DNA from: Pycnopodia helianthoides | Taxonomy: Eukaryota > Echinodermata > Asteroidea > Forcipulatida > Asteriidae | Length of the DNA: 64,000 nt | Assembly: GCA_032158295.1 (NCBI GenBank) | Contig: CM063244.1 | Span: 4,158,510 to 4,222,509 of the forward strand | Direction: 5' to 3' | Shown: one piece after another, positions 40,501-45,581 of the stretch | Position numbering within the stretch: position 1 is the first letter of the stretch | Layout: each line of letters starts with the position of its first letter | The notes under the pieces: model-generated | Database searches by the model: none | What the model saw: only the letters and a program-made list of their open reading frames with translations | What the model was told of the DNA's origin: nothing | Program-made: the position numbers and the translations under genes

Positions 40501-43500
40501 GCTTGTACTCTCTGGGTGCTCTTAAAAGAAAATGCATAGTCACTGGGTATCAATTAGAAAAACAGCATTTATTTGATTGGTTTCAATTTGAAAGCTCACT
40601 GAATGTAAATTACCGATCCTCTAGAGAGAGATAAACCCATCTGAAGTATACTGTCAAAGTCGACAAGAACCACATAATCTCCATTGCTCATTTCGGTTGC
40701 CCCCTCAATAGAAACAAACATATAAATGACAAAAACCCTGACATAAAGTAAATGTAATTTTCACTTAAAAAAACGGGATTAAATACTTTGATGGAGTTTT
40801 CACTCGATAGTTTGACGATGTGTGTATAGAAAACTAAAAGCCAAAATGAATGAAAATTATTGTACTCTTAAAAAAACAATAATGTAACAAGCCGCAAAGA
40901 GTGTTCAAAAAACATTGGCAAGATTGACACATCACTTTAATGGTATAGACCACGGAACATTTGTTCGCAAAAAAAAGAAAGATATTAAAATATGTCGGCA
41001 TGTGCTGTCAACGTGCCTCGTTTGAGTTTTTTTTTAGCGTCTCTGTAACACCGGACCCTGCTCTATCTTGCTGGTAAAATAGTTTCGACAAAACTGACCT
41101 CCCCGTGATAATGTCTCCCACTGAGGTTACTCAGGTGCGTTCATTTTGATCGGAAGTCATAAATCTACCTTCCTCGCTGATTACTTGTGCGGTGTACATC
41201 AAGGCAGATGCAACCATACGCACGTAATTAGGAGTGTCGACAGTTTGTAAATTACAATTCTTGACTTTCCTTCAAGGCGTAAGGAACTAGAAACTATGAA
41301 CGAAAAAACCCACCAGAAAACGAGCTGACTACGTGTGCACTGTAAAGTTTATGTCACTGCCAATTCTCATGAGAAATACATTCCCTCTAGAGAAATAAAG
41401 TCCGAGCTGAAATAATACTGTTACAGTATTCCAAAATTGCTTTTGCTCATTTTGATTGCAGGTGGTTGATACACTAGCACAATATATTATGCTTAATGTG
41501 CAGATTCCATGCTTAGATCCATAAAGCAAGGACTCCATGTGCAAAAAACATAAACAATTGTTCGTTGGTTTTACTCAACTTTCACTGGTTTGTCTGTTCC
41601 TTGCTCTATGGTTGGATGGATGGTATTAAAAAAAGAAGAAGATGGTGGTGAATTTACCTTGCCCCAAAACCAATGATGAATGATGTACGTTACCTTTTAA
41701 CCTTATAGCAGTGGCTCTGGGCCCAATTAAATTGGCCCAATTTTCGGACAGTGTATTGGCACTTACTTATTATGCATTTTCTTTACTGGTAGCGACAGAC
41801 CATGTGACCTCAAATTTACCAAATTTGTAAGTTCAAAGTCGTGAAGAAAATAAAGTGTGCGAAGTCTTCTTTGAGCTTTTGTCTGCCGTCTGCAGTGATT
41901 GTTTCTGGACTTTGTATTTGCAATTTCGGGAAAAAGGTGTTAGTTTACCGTTTATAATGCATGGTGCAGTGCATGGATTAGAGGAAAGTGTTGCAGTGCT
42001 TTAAAGGCAGGATATACTTTTGGTAATTGTCAAAGACAGGTATCCTCACTTGGTGTATCCCAAAATATGCATAGATTTACAAGCCTGTGACAATTTGGGC
42101 TCAATTGGTCATCGAAGCTGCAAGAAAATAATGAAAGAAAAAACACCCTTGTTGTATAGAATTGTGTACTTTCAAATGCCTGAGAAAGGCTTCATGCCTG
42201 AATCCGTCAGATTCAAATATTTTAGTGAGAATTTACCTCTTTTTCAAAAACTACATTACCTCAGAGGGAGTCGTTTCTCACAATGTTTTACACTATCAGC
42301 AGTCTTTACCATGTCCTTACCACGTAAGTTATACTATACGTGTTTTGAGTAATGACCAAAAGTATTCACTGCCTTTAACATCCGATTGTTGCTGAAAGAC
42401 AAAGGAACAATGCCGGTTTGATTGGATACAATCCCTTTCGGACATGGAGTCACGTGTGGATCAGACACGTGACTGATAATCCAGATGATAAACTGTATTT
42501 TTCCTTATAACCATTTCCCCGGGGATGGAAAATTTAACAAGCAATTAATTTGATTATTGGTGCAGTGGCGTCGGTGTGTTAATGCAGATGCAATTGACTG
42601 ATTTAACGTTTTACCGTCGACTCACCTCTCCAGGGGCCCGAGTGAATAACCGACACAAAACAATCTGCTAGTGCTGCTACGTTTTGCCGCCGGTTTGTGG
42701 GCCCTTCCACACGAGACAATTTTTTTTTAACGGGAGACCTCGATTAAAATCACATCGATGTTAGAAAATAGAAAATATCCAGTCGTGTGAAAGCTATATC
42801 CTTGTTAAATAATAACCAAGGACCCTTGTTATTTTTAACGGAGATTCAGACCTAAAAAAAAAGAAAAAAGAAAAATAGCAACCAAGTTAAAATCACCACA
42901 ATAATCAAGGACCCTTGATATGTCGATATAGTTATTCAGTTATTCTCATGCACAGAACGTGTCACTAGAGTAGTTAAAAAGTGTTCAGTGAATGAACAAT
43001 CTTGACACTCCCTCCTCCCCTTAAAAAACAAAGGGGTAAATACGTTGGTATAAATTTGTGTGTTTTAAGATGAACTATATCAGTATCACCACAGCTGTGA
43101 TTTGTATTGTGACGTCACATCTTGCTTGGCAGTTAAAGAGTGATAAATACATGTAGCTTGAGCTCTTTGTGAAATCGGCCCCTTAGGTCACCCATGGAGG
43201 TAGAATTCCATGGTCACCTATCTCGAAAGACAAGTTTTTTTCTGGATCAGCTTTGTATTAAATGCACCCTCTTTGAGCTTGATTGGAATATAGTTAATGT
43301 TATACGCATTTGCAGACATCGCTATGGAACTTGCGCAGTGTGCATCAATAACTTCTTCTTTTTCTTCACAAAACACTCCAGCAGGTGTATAACAGGTGCG
43401 TTTTGTCTTATCTTCTTCCTGACCACAGGTACTACGTACGTTCCCCGCACATCGTGAATAAACTCCCGACTGACTACCCAATCACCAAGATAACCCTACG

Positions 43501-43564
43501 TCTGATCAGCGAGGTGCTGAGTCACGTGCTCCAAGAACGTACGACGCTGCAGTCTGCAAAATAA
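9573..43564 (+). CDS. C12orf56: C12orf56 homologue, ten exons, 5' end missing
   Basis: Orthologue of vertebrate C12orf56, a conserved protein of unknown function. Ten exons (9573-10571, 14339-14421, 23276-23417, 23852-23964, 24917-25006, 26396-26521, 31010-31133, 35369-35524, 37059-37240, 43429-43564) have AG/GT borders and compatible phases. They sum to 2151 nt, giving 716 residues plus TAA. Landmarks shared with the human protein as I recall it are PEFLSG near the start, EELHLY and SSWNN, TLL.DP, LK.LFWK, RADEL, LMFRETE, AVLL.QQF, NY.EEFRY and a terminal YPIT segment. The first exon carries a long Ser/acidic-rich, probably disordered region. The human protein is about 620 residues, and roughly its first 90-100 residues have no counterpart found here. 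The gene name is a confident homology call. No biochemical role is known to me. Confidence 0.9.
10606..10985 (+). repeat. tRNA-Leu-like SINE relative with ATT tail
   Basis: Head 'GCCGAGCG...GGACTCAAGCTCTGG' with B box 'GGCTCGAATCCCGG', a body containing 'TACTCCCCAGGGAGCTGA' and a 3' (ATT)n tail at 10964-10976. The 'CTCCAGGGAGCTGA' body recurs near 54680. The body differs from the main Leu-like family, so this may be a subfamily. It begins about 35 bp after the exon A donor. Confidence 0.7.
11114..11479. mobile_element. TTAAAGGAACATTA MITE, copy 1
   Basis: Bounded by TTAAAGGAACATTA and its inverse TAATGTTCCTTTAA. If TA is the duplicated target, the TIR begins AAGGAACATTA. The interior ('GAGATCGATCGGCCATCTG', 'CGCTCACTGAGCGATAA') is found inverted in the copy at 48126-48521. 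It is non-coding and probably a Tc1/mariner-type non-autonomous element, on the basis of the TA flank only. Confidence 0.75.
12172..12543. mobile_element. CAGGGCTCAA-bounded element, copy 1
   Basis: Starts CAGGGCTCAAATTTG and ends TTTCAAGCCCTG, with 'GACCAGAA' words near the left and 'TTTACTGGCCCGATGCTATAACC' then 'GGCCTCGGGCCTGCGGTCCAG' near the right. A second copy lies at 12848-13162 and a right-end fragment at 4138-4214. The CAGGG terminus is typical of hAT-type MITEs, but I could not find a clean 8-bp duplication. Confidence 0.6.
12724..12838. repeat. GGCTACGG foldback, copy 1
   Basis: Imperfect palindrome with 'GACGACTACGGCTACG' on the left and 'CAGTCGTAGCCATAGCC' on the right, around 'TTGAAGTATAGTTGTCCTTAGCAACACC'. 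Relatives at 21401-21523 and 63671-63787 share both arms and the 'CCTATACTTCA' centre. Confidence 0.55.
12848..13162. mobile_element. CAGGGCTCAA-bounded element, copy 2
   Basis: Left end CAGGGCTCAACATTTTTTAC and right end CTTCGAGCCCTG. The interior is collinear with 12172-12543. No open frame of note. Confidence 0.6.
13455..13630 (-). repeat. Third tRNA-like SINE family, copy (minus)
   Basis: Read on the minus strand it has 'GGTGGTCTAGTGGTAC', 'ATCTGCTCTGGAATGGCAAC', the B box 'GGTTCGAATCCCACCCGAG' and a tail 'CACAGACCTCGGGAACTC'. Intronic. Confidence 0.7.
14339..14421 (+). CDS. C12orf56: C12orf56 exon B (83 bp)
   Basis: The acceptor is TTTGGCAG and the donor GTGTGT. It encodes RSTLLKDPKVASRMGTGKN and about eight further residues, with phase 2 at the end. 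TLL.DP matches the human segment that follows the SSWNN motif, which fixes the junction with exon A. It is followed after about 150 bp by a tRNA-Leu-like SINE. Confidence 0.85.
14574..14900 (+). repeat. tRNA-Leu-like SINE copy
   Basis: Head 'GGCCGAGTGGG...GGACTCAAGCTCTGG' with variable-arm-like 'TTTCTGACCAGCAGAG' and B box 'GGCTCGAGTCCC'. The body has 'GTAAAAGAACCCACAAC' and 'GTAGGGGTTA'. Matches the copies at 22842, 27525, 29763, 30573, 50530 and 53128. CAA sits where a Leu anticodon would be. Confidence 0.8.
14951..16110. repeat. ~549-bp tandem duplication, 611-bp offset
   Basis: 14951-15499 is repeated essentially identically at 15562-16110. The 62-bp spacer (15500-15561) ends in 'GGGCCGATTTCACAAAGCAC'. 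A further diverged copy of part of the unit lies inverted at about 19033-19152, so the unit belongs to a dispersed family and was duplicated again here. The very high identity suggests a recent event or an assembly effect. Confidence 0.9.
15499..16370. repeat. 60-bp inverted repeat pair
   Basis: 15499-15558 is the exact reverse complement of 16311-16370, as far as I can read ('GGCAATGTGGCCGTTTAACT' on one side, 'AGTTAAACGGCCACATTGCC' on the other). The right arm also belongs to a foldback whose left end is near 16182 ('GATTCACAAAGCACTAAAG'). This places an inverted segment against the second copy of the tandem duplication. Confidence 0.85.
16112..16145. repeat. Poly-G tract
   Basis: G-rich run broken by single T and C bases at the right end of the second duplicate copy. 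Such tracts are sequencing- and assembly-prone. Confidence 0.8.
16722..16918. mobile_element. 'GGGCCCAATTTCATAGAG' foldback element
   Basis: Left arm 'GTTTCATAGAGCTGCTTAAGCAG', right arm 'TGTGCTTAAGAGCTTCTGTGAAACTGGGCCC'. The centre has 'CTGGCCGGTAA'-type words (here 'TTGGCCGGTAATC') found in the copies at 18107, 34778 and 46.6-47.1 kb. A terminal-inverted-repeat, non-coding element. Confidence 0.65.
17578..17760. mobile_element. Foldback element with internal 10-bp array
   Basis: Arms 'GGGGCCAATTTCATAACGCTGC' and 'AAGCAGCTCTATGAAATTTGGGCC' belong to the same family as 16722-16918. The left arm has expanded into a tandem array of TAACGCTGCT units (about 17597-17701). Confidence 0.75.
17597..17701. 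repeat. (TAACGCTGCT)n array
   Basis: About ten tandem copies of a 10-bp unit, with AAACGCTGCT and TAATGCTGCT variants. It appears to derive from the left arm of the surrounding foldback element. Confidence 0.9.
18107..18312. mobile_element. 'GGGCCCAATTTCATAGAG' family, diverged copy
   Basis: Left arm 'GGGTCCAACTTTCACAGTGCTGC', right arm 'TGTGCTTTGAGGCAGCTCGATG'. The interior has 'GGGAACCAGTTGCAAGTGG' and 'TGGCTGGTAACC', as in other copies. Confidence 0.55.
19033..19152 (-). repeat. Inverted third copy of the 15-16 kb repeat
   Basis: 'AGGACTTCTGCCTGAAATTATG' through 'TAACAGATGGCA' is the reverse complement of part of 15235-15352, with small differences. It shows the duplicated unit is a dispersed repeat. 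Confidence 0.8.
19354..19575. mobile_element. TTAAAGGCAG MITE, left half
   Basis: Begins TTAAAGGCAGGATGTACTTTTG and shares 'ACTTACTTGGTAAGGAGCCATGGAGAGCTGTTGATATTATAAAACA' style sequence with 8186-8565. It breaks off after the 'CTTTCTCAGGCATCTGAAAGC' hairpin into an A/T-rich AAATA repeat (19586-19650). Confidence 0.6.
20435..20615 (+). repeat. Third tRNA-like SINE family, copy (plus)
   Basis: Degraded A-box region 'TAGAGTGGCTCATCGCACGG', then 'GGTTCGAATCCCACCCGAGTAA' and the tail 'CAAAACCAAATAATAAT'. It is immediately followed by a second, better copy. Confidence 0.65.
20640..20870 (+). repeat. Third tRNA-like SINE family, copy (plus)
   Basis: 'GTCTCGGTGGTCAAGTTGG', 'ATCTGCTCTAGAATGGCAAAGG', the B box 'GGTTCGAATCCCACCC' and the tail 'GAACTTGGGGTAGACAAG' ending '(AAT)n'. 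The body is shared with the preceding copy and with 36.1-36.5 kb. Confidence 0.75.
20922..21205. mobile_element. hAT-like MITE, 284 bp, 8-bp TSD
   Basis: The element starts CATAGAGTTATATGTAAGAA and ends with the inverted version (TTCTTATATATAACTCTATG). The TIRs extend about 33 bp to 'AGAGGGCGCAC' with one mismatch. It is flanked on both sides by GTATTTAT (20914-20921 and 21206-21213), an 8-bp target duplication characteristic of hAT elements. There is no open reading frame, so it would need a transposase in trans. It sits in the intron between C12orf56 exons B and C. Confidence 0.85.
21401..21523. repeat. GGCTACGG foldback, copy 2
   Basis: Arms 'CTGAATCAGCGGCTACGGCTGCGGC' (left) and 'GCCGCAGCCGTAGTCGCTAATTCAG' (right) around 'GTTGCTATGGGCTTCCTATACTTCAG'. 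It overlaps the last codons and stop of the candidate minus-strand exon at 21512-21862. Confidence 0.7.
21512..21862 (-). CDS. Possible terminal exon, unidentified protein
   Basis: Open minus-strand stretch of 116 codons to a stop, beginning after a possible acceptor (ATATTTTCAAG, AG at 21864-21863). It reads IGAPASLKKENFYFNYDSTT at the start and FGNVGHV at the end, with a balanced, non-repetitive composition and a PPEAYLNREE motif. I do not recognise the family. Against it, the last four codons lie inside a foldback repeat, the polypyrimidine tract is weak, and I could not find upstream exons. If real, it is a gene nested in a C12orf56 intron on the opposite strand. It could also be a decayed exon or retrocopy. 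Confidence 0.35.
   Translation of the reverse strand: MGAPASLKKENFYFNYDSTTVSITPRGVKLQPYTNSHTKLTKITARQKKVQPPEAYLNREEASHEQNFWVSAERLQDKKLHAFNDLLRSIRINLCIEYMSIIKGKAKPSFGNVGHV
22842..23160 (+). repeat. tRNA-Leu-like SINE copy
   Basis: 'GGCCGAGCGGTTAAAGAGC', 'AGACTCAAGCTCTGG', 'TTTGAGTCCC' (decayed B box), then the family body 'GTAAAAGAACCCCAGAACAC' and 'GGTTAACCCCGGTG'. It ends about 110 bp before C12orf56 exon C. Confidence 0.8.
23276..23417 (+). CDS. C12orf56: C12orf56 exon C (142 bp)
   Basis: The acceptor is TTATCTAG and the donor GTTCGT, which is weak but phase-correct. It completes the codon split with exon B, then encodes EVLERQFQQLKLEITNSANS and on to KYFVLKKLFWK. The LK.LFWK ending matches the human protein at the same junction. 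Confidence 0.9.
23508..23788. mobile_element. 'GGGCCCAATTTCATAGAG' family, interrupted copy
   Basis: Left arm 'CTAAATTTCATAGAGCTACTTGG', right arm 'GGAGAGCTCTATGAAATTGGACCC'. The middle (about 23588-23690) has 'AAGCTTTGCATGGTGGAAGTATAACTAG' and 'GGTTCTGAAAAGAACC', belonging to another family seen at 38.2 and 52.9 kb, so it was probably inserted here. Confidence 0.6.
23852..23964 (+). CDS. C12orf56: C12orf56 exon D (113 bp)
   Basis: The acceptor is TTCTCCTTAG and the donor GTAAGT. It encodes TEDLFEFMIAQLNRYLPKSQ through RADELE, phase 2 at the end. DLF.F and RADEL are shared with human C12orf56. Confidence 0.9.
24380..24528. repeat. Small foldback (GGCCCTTTTCAAAC)
   Basis: 'AAGGCCCTTTTCAAACCACAAC' on the left is mirrored by 'GTTTTAAAAAGGGCCATAG' on the right. 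Non-coding and intronic. Confidence 0.45.
24917..25006 (+). CDS. C12orf56: C12orf56 exon E (90 bp)
   Basis: The acceptor is TTTGTAG and the donor GTGAGT. It encodes LAILLIESLGLMFRETEM and on to STVKANK. LMFRETE is an invariant-looking block shared with human. Phase 2 at the end. Confidence 0.9.
25140..25360 (-). repeat. Dispersed repeat shared with 27.9-28.1 kb
   Basis: 'GACATAGGGACTAAAAATCCAATCCACATGCC' is, with changes, the reverse complement of sequence at 27990-28060, where a 'GGTTCGAATTCCACCTC' B-box-like stretch precedes it. Probably another SINE-like family. The open frames crossing here on both strands are by-products. Confidence 0.5.
26396..26521 (+). CDS. C12orf56: C12orf56 exon F (126 bp)
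   Basis: The acceptor is ATGTGCAG. It encodes GKAVLDLVVVLTCLPEVPQR through DADSWE plus two bases of a Thr codon. Two donors are possible. GTATGG at 26522 gives phase 2 and joins in frame to exon G. GTCAGG at 26538 gives phase 0 and would meet a stop in exon G within about a dozen codons. I chose the first for that reason. Confidence 0.8.
26820..27172. mobile_element. 'GGGCCCAATTT' family, nested/duplicated copy
   Basis: 'TGGGCCAAATTTTTTAGAGCTGCTTAACGG' opens the region. Internal 'GTGCTTACTGT' words occur in both orientations and the end 'AGTGCTCAGCGGCTTTATGAGG' is arm-like. Probably two overlapping family members. Confidence 0.45.
27525..27845 (+). repeat. tRNA-Leu-like SINE copy
   Basis: 'GTCGTGGCGGAGCGGTCAAG', 'GGACTTAAGTCTCTGG', a decayed B box ('GGTTCCAGTCTCGG'), then 'GCACATAGAAGAACCTAGTACAC' and 'CACAGCACCTCGTAAACCAT'. 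Confidence 0.75.
27880..28150 (+). repeat. Fourth SINE-like repeat
   Basis: Contains 'GGACCCCGGTTCGAATTCCACC', 'TGTGGATTGGGTTTTCAGTCCC' and 'TGCTGTTGGATGTGTAATAAA', ending in AT-rich sequence. The middle part recurs inverted at 25140-25360. Confidence 0.5.
28160..29400. other. Intronic stretch, no gene seen
   Basis: Includes a poly-C tract at 28801-28816 and otherwise plain AT-rich intron. 'TATAGCGCCAAAGTCTGCCTAAATAGACACTCAAGGC' near 28212 resembles words near 19335 and 20380, so some of it is repeat-derived. Confidence 0.4.
29401..29711. repeat. Three tandem copies of a 104-bp unit
   Basis: Units start at 29401, 29505 and 29609, each beginning ACCTTTAAGATTTTTCT and ending 'GCACATAGAGCAAA'. 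Copies 2 and 3 are nearly identical. Copy 1 differs by a few bases. Confidence 0.92.
29763..30140 (+). repeat. tRNA-Leu-like SINE copy
   Basis: 'CATGGCCGAGCGGATAAGAG', 'GGACTCAATCTTTGG', the B box 'GGTTCGAGTCCCGG', then 'GGGACGTAAAGCCGTAGG' and a duplicated 'GCATATTGTGCCACAGCACC' at 30012 and 30060. The internal 48-bp duplication near the 3' end is specific to this copy. Confidence 0.85.
30573..30950 (+). repeat. tRNA-Leu-like SINE copy
   Basis: 'GGCCGAGTGGTCAAGCGC', 'GGACTGATGCTCTGG' (anticodon position changed), then 'GGGGCGTAAAGCCGTAGGTCCC' and 'ACCACCTTGTAAACCCTTGC'. Ends about 60 bp before C12orf56 exon G. Confidence 0.8.
31010..31133 (+). CDS. C12orf56: C12orf56 exon G (124 bp)
   Basis: The acceptor is GATTTACAG and the donor GTAATG. 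It encodes DFFSSLLSLFKIFDNLISS through TPNTQLRE. The open frame and phases fit exons F and H. I recall no clear counterpart for most of this segment in the human protein, so it may be lineage-specific or optional. Confidence 0.7.
31244..31625. repeat. Direct repeat, ~195-bp period
   Basis: 'TGTGACATTTGCATGCT', 'TCAGGGT', 'GTTGGACT.GTAGT', 'ACATGTACATGTAG' and 'GACTACTTTTTA..ATTTAGCT' appear in the same order twice, from about 31242 and 31438. Poly-C at about 31350-31368 interrupts the first copy. Confidence 0.7.
31583..32072. mobile_element. ~490-bp foldback element
   Basis: Left arm 'GGGCCTCAAGGTCAAATTCAG...CACTCATTTTCCA', right arm 'AATGAGTGCATCACAAAACTGAATTTGACCTTGGAGCCCC'. Further inward 'ACAAGTCTCTAACCT' pairs with 'AGGCTAGAGACTTGT'. 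The arms together exceed 70 bp. Non-coding. Confidence 0.7.
32765..33025. repeat. 'GTTGAAACGTTGAGACC' repeat, copy
   Basis: 'CAGTCTCCTGACGATGACTAGAGC..GTTGAAACGTTGAGACC' followed by 'GTAGTTCTTAATATACAAGACAGTTCTTTTCAAAAC'. Related, partly inverted sequences lie at 38165-38470 and 52868-53115. Resembles a shared retroelement or MITE tail. Family not identified. Confidence 0.5.
33026..35368. other. Intronic stretch, mostly no gene
   Basis: Contains poly-C (33563-33580) and poly-T/G (33771-33790) tracts, a (GT)n microsatellite at 34635-34657 and a foldback element at 34778-34965. 33850-34150 is open in frames on both strands and is less AT-rich, but I find no domain and no good splice sites. Confidence 0.4.
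34778..34965. mobile_element. 'GGGCCCAATTTCATAGAG' foldback element
   Basis: Left arm 'AGGCCCATATTTATAGAGCTGCTTA', right arm 'CTGCTTAAGAAGCTCAATGAAATTGGGCCCT'. Internal 'GCTAAGCACAAAA' and 'GTTACCAGCC' as in other copies. Confidence 0.75.
35369..35524 (+). CDS. C12orf56: C12orf56 exon H (156 bp)
   Basis: The acceptor is CACAACAG and the donor GTAAGA. It has 52 codons encoding VFNLVKELTDASIAVLFELI through LESLQTTT. It aligns with the human stretch that reads EYTDTATALLYEILL, giving the same position in the protein. Phase 0 at both ends. Confidence 0.9.
36090..36475 (+). repeat. Third tRNA-like SINE family, two copies
   Basis: A 5'-truncated copy (36095-36235) is followed by a fuller one with 'GATGGTCTAGTGGTAAGAC', 'ATCTGCTCTAGAATGGC' and a disrupted B box. 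Both have the tail 'GGGCAAAACCAAA/GGGTAAAACCAAATAATATTC'. Confidence 0.7.
36511..36687. mobile_element. GATATGGGG MITE-like repeat, copy 1
   Basis: Termini CGATATGGGGCAGAGGGTACC and GGACCCTCTACCCCATATCG are inverted. The interior has 'GTGTCTTCATTG', 'GCTTGGAATCTCAGGAA' and 'ACAAGAGGAAAATAGTGTG'. Matching copies at 50814-50977 and (decayed) 59326-59490. G and C homopolymers lie just inside both ends. Confidence 0.8.
37059..37240 (+). CDS. C12orf56: C12orf56 exon I (182 bp)
   Basis: The acceptor is CCTCTCTCAG and the donor GTGGGT. It encodes YKFVERLISRAMRFLMPSS through NYTEEF plus two bases of Arg. LTPVQAVLLFQQF and NY.EEFR are near-identical to human. Phase 2 at the end. Confidence 0.95.
37660..38070 (-). 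repeat. tRNA-like SINE with 3x 97-bp head
   Basis: Minus-strand copy of the third tRNA-like family in which the tRNA-like head has been triplicated. Units start at 37723, 37820 and 37917, each carrying 'GATTCGAACCCACGATC' (B box reversed) and 'GATGTCTTACCACTAAACCATC' (A-box side). The normal tail 'GTATGGGTAAAAC' follows at about 38020. Confidence 0.9.
38071..39553. other. Intronic stretch with repeat fragments
   Basis: 38165-38470 is a copy of the repeat at 32765-33025, with an internal 'CAGTTCTGAAAAGAACTG' palindrome. 38690-38860 has a short direct repeat ('TAATCCTGGCAAAACAGC' appears twice with variation). 39100-39390 is AT-rich with AATA-type microsatellite. No gene seen. Confidence 0.45.
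39555..39918. mobile_element. TTAAAGGC-family MITE, diverged copy
   Basis: Begins TTAAAGGCCCTGTACACTATTGG and ends 'CCAATCCTGTATAATACCTTTGAG'. Contains 'TTTTTATCACGCGTGATAAAAA' (a strong internal palindrome at about 39713-39734) and 'GACCTCGATGACCAATTGAGC'. A related copy is at 43790-44187. Confidence 0.6.
39930..42000. other. Intronic stretch, no gene seen
   Basis: Starts with poly-T, (TTTA)n at 39961-39988 and poly-G at 40004-40016. 40120-40420 is richer in G+C, with an open frame on each strand but no domain. The rest is AT-rich intron between exons I and J. Confidence 0.4.
42001..42378. mobile_element. TTAAAGGCAG MITE, complete copy
   Basis: Starts TTAAAGGCAGGATATACTTTTGG and ends AGTATTCACTGCCTTTAA. 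The interior matches 7399-7797 ('GTCAAAGAC.GGTATCC.CACTTGGTG', 'GAGAAAGGCTTCATGCCTGAA'). Confidence 0.75.
42379..43428. other. Intronic stretch, no gene seen
   Basis: AT-rich intron upstream of the last C12orf56 exon. Near 43080-43180 'TCACCACAGCTGTGATTTGTATTGTGACGTCACATCTTGCTTGGC..GTGAAATCGGCCC' is a fragment of the foldback seen at 16182-16335. Confidence 0.45.
43429..43564 (+). CDS. C12orf56: C12orf56 terminal exon J (136 bp)
   Basis: The acceptor is CTGACCACAG. It completes Arg, then encodes YYVRSPHIVNKLPTDYPITK through LQSAK and stops with TAA at 43562-43564. The YPIT segment and following 'LI.EVL' match the human C terminus. An AATAAA overlaps the stop codon (43560-43565), and another lies at 43913-43918 as a more plausible poly(A) signal. 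Confidence 0.92.
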
Positions 43565-43789
43565 AGACAGTGACCCCCCCCCCGCATCATGATAATGGTG
43601 ACAGTCATGATTGGGTTATCAGTCAGATGCGTTAGGTTTGCACTGCTCTTGATTAGGCAGTTACTATGTGAAGATAAGTCAGGGGACGTCCCACTCAAAC
43701 ACACTGCAGATTGCTGCAGTGATTAAAACTGCCAGGAATCCCCCCGCAAGACCTCATCACCATACCCTGACCCTCCAACCGAAACAAAT

Positions 43790-44187
43790 TAAAGGTTATT
43801 TTACAGCATTGGAAAGAATTAAAAACATCATTGTTTAATTTTAGTCTGAAAGCTCGTTGATTATGAAGTTCATACTAAAAGCATTTTTTTCCTGTGAAAT
43901 ATGTCCCTCCGAAATAAAGTCATATTCGACGAAACTGCATCTGAAAACCTTTTAAAAAACGCAACAGCAGTGATATCGGTTGTTACAACCACTGCTGAAG
44001 GACAATGTGTTTACATGCTGAAAACTGGTTTTTCACCATTTGTTTTTCTCATGACTCCGGCACAAAACAAAACGGATTAAGCCCAAATGTTCACAGGTTT
44101 GTTATTTCATCTACATGGTTGATCACACAAAACATGAACACTGTCTGCGACTATTTTGTCAGCTCTACCAATGCTGTGTAACACCTT
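43790..44187. mobile_element. TTAAAGG-family MITE, diverged copy
   Basis: 'TTAAAGGTTATTTTACAGCATTGG' at the left and 'ACCAATGCTGTGTAACACCTTTTATG' at the right form the ends. The internal 'GCACAAAACAAAACGG..CAAATGTTCACAGGTTTGTTATTTC' half is shared with 39555-39918. Confidence 0.55.
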
Positions 44188-45581
44188 TTATGCCCGGTGC
44201 ATACGTGAAGTGTGGAAGCGAATTGAGTTCACTTGTTGCATCACAAAATTCAATTTTCAATCACTTTCGCGTGTATATATAAAAAACGGGCTTTATTAGG
44301 AGAACATTGTCGGATGAAAGATTTTTTTGTCACTCGAGCAGAATTGCTCGCCTCTTCAGACTTCTCTCTTTTGAATGAAGATCAATGCGGTGAACTTTCT
44401 TTTTGCAACCTCAAGCTACTTACCTTCAGTGAAATCAAGGGGATGATGCTATTTTTGATATGGTTTGCAATATTAAACCGCCTTTTAAATCAGTGATACT
44501 TTTAGCTACCAATGCACCAGATAGTTGAGTCAATACGGTTTAACCTTAAGTGCCCATTTTATATGAAAAATCCTCACCGGAAACGCTCTTAAAATTTAAA
44601 AAAAGAACGTAATTAGAAATTTCTGAATTTATTAATTTGGCATCAACATTAGAATGTCACAGGTCTTGAATGTCAGTGTCAACACTTGGGGTAAAAGTGA
44701 GAACAAATGGTAGAAGTTAATGTGAATTTTAATCCCATATAAAACGAATTATTGTGAGGAATAATACTTATACTCCGTGAGGATTCACAGTATTACATTC
44801 GAGTTGTGTCGTCGCACAAAATGGGAAAACAAAATTATGCATAAATGTGACCTTTTTTTTAATCCCTAAACGGGTAGTTGAAAGTATTATTTGATGTAGT
44901 CTGCAAGGTTTCCCGCTTGCAAAATGTTTCTGATATCAGACTATCAAATTTAGATGAGATAGTAACACAGTGAGAGAAAGATATATATTAACATATAATA
45001 TATATATATATATATATGCACGTTTTGTTTATGAAGTTTTAGTTGAGTCGACCTGTCAAAAAGTAAGTATTTTTGTTTTTTAAAAGATTGTACATAATTA
45101 AAAAAAAAAAAAAAAAAAGTTATATTTTTCATGATTAATTGAAGACCAATGAATATATAATGGCAATAAATGAATCAGAATGAAATAATTATTCGCTCTT
45201 TTGTACCAATTTGAGAGGGGAAAACGACCATTCCTCTTTTTGGTGAAAATTTGTGTATATTTTGCTGTGCCTTCACGTAATTATAAGTATTAGCAATTTA
45301 AAATACCAAATATTATTTCTAAGATGAGCTGTGCCTTAATCAAAGTGTTTTTTTTTTTAGGGTTATATCTTTGTCTTTTCTACGTAATTTTTAGGCGATG
45401 TCACACGAGGCAATTTTGTACAGACAGCTTGGAGGCAACCACCTGCTCTAGACTCGAAAAAGTAAAAACAAAAAACCTTTGCAGCACAAGTGACATTTTT
45501 TTTGAAATAGCGTCTTGCAATCCTAAACAAACTATACAGTTTATCAACATTTAGAGATGCTAATTTTGTTTCCCTTCTTTT
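44188..45581. other. Intergenic stretch, no gene seen
   Basis: Very AT-rich. (TA)n microsatellite at about 44994-45018, poly-A at 45099-45118, poly-T at 45350-45358. A plus-strand frame at 44233-44496 has no recognisable domain. Confidence 0.45.

Noticed and set aside
40176..40553. Open frames in a GC-richer patch, possible exon or promoter
   Set aside because: Frames on both strands without domain, and not needed by the C12orf56 gene model, which is in phase without it.
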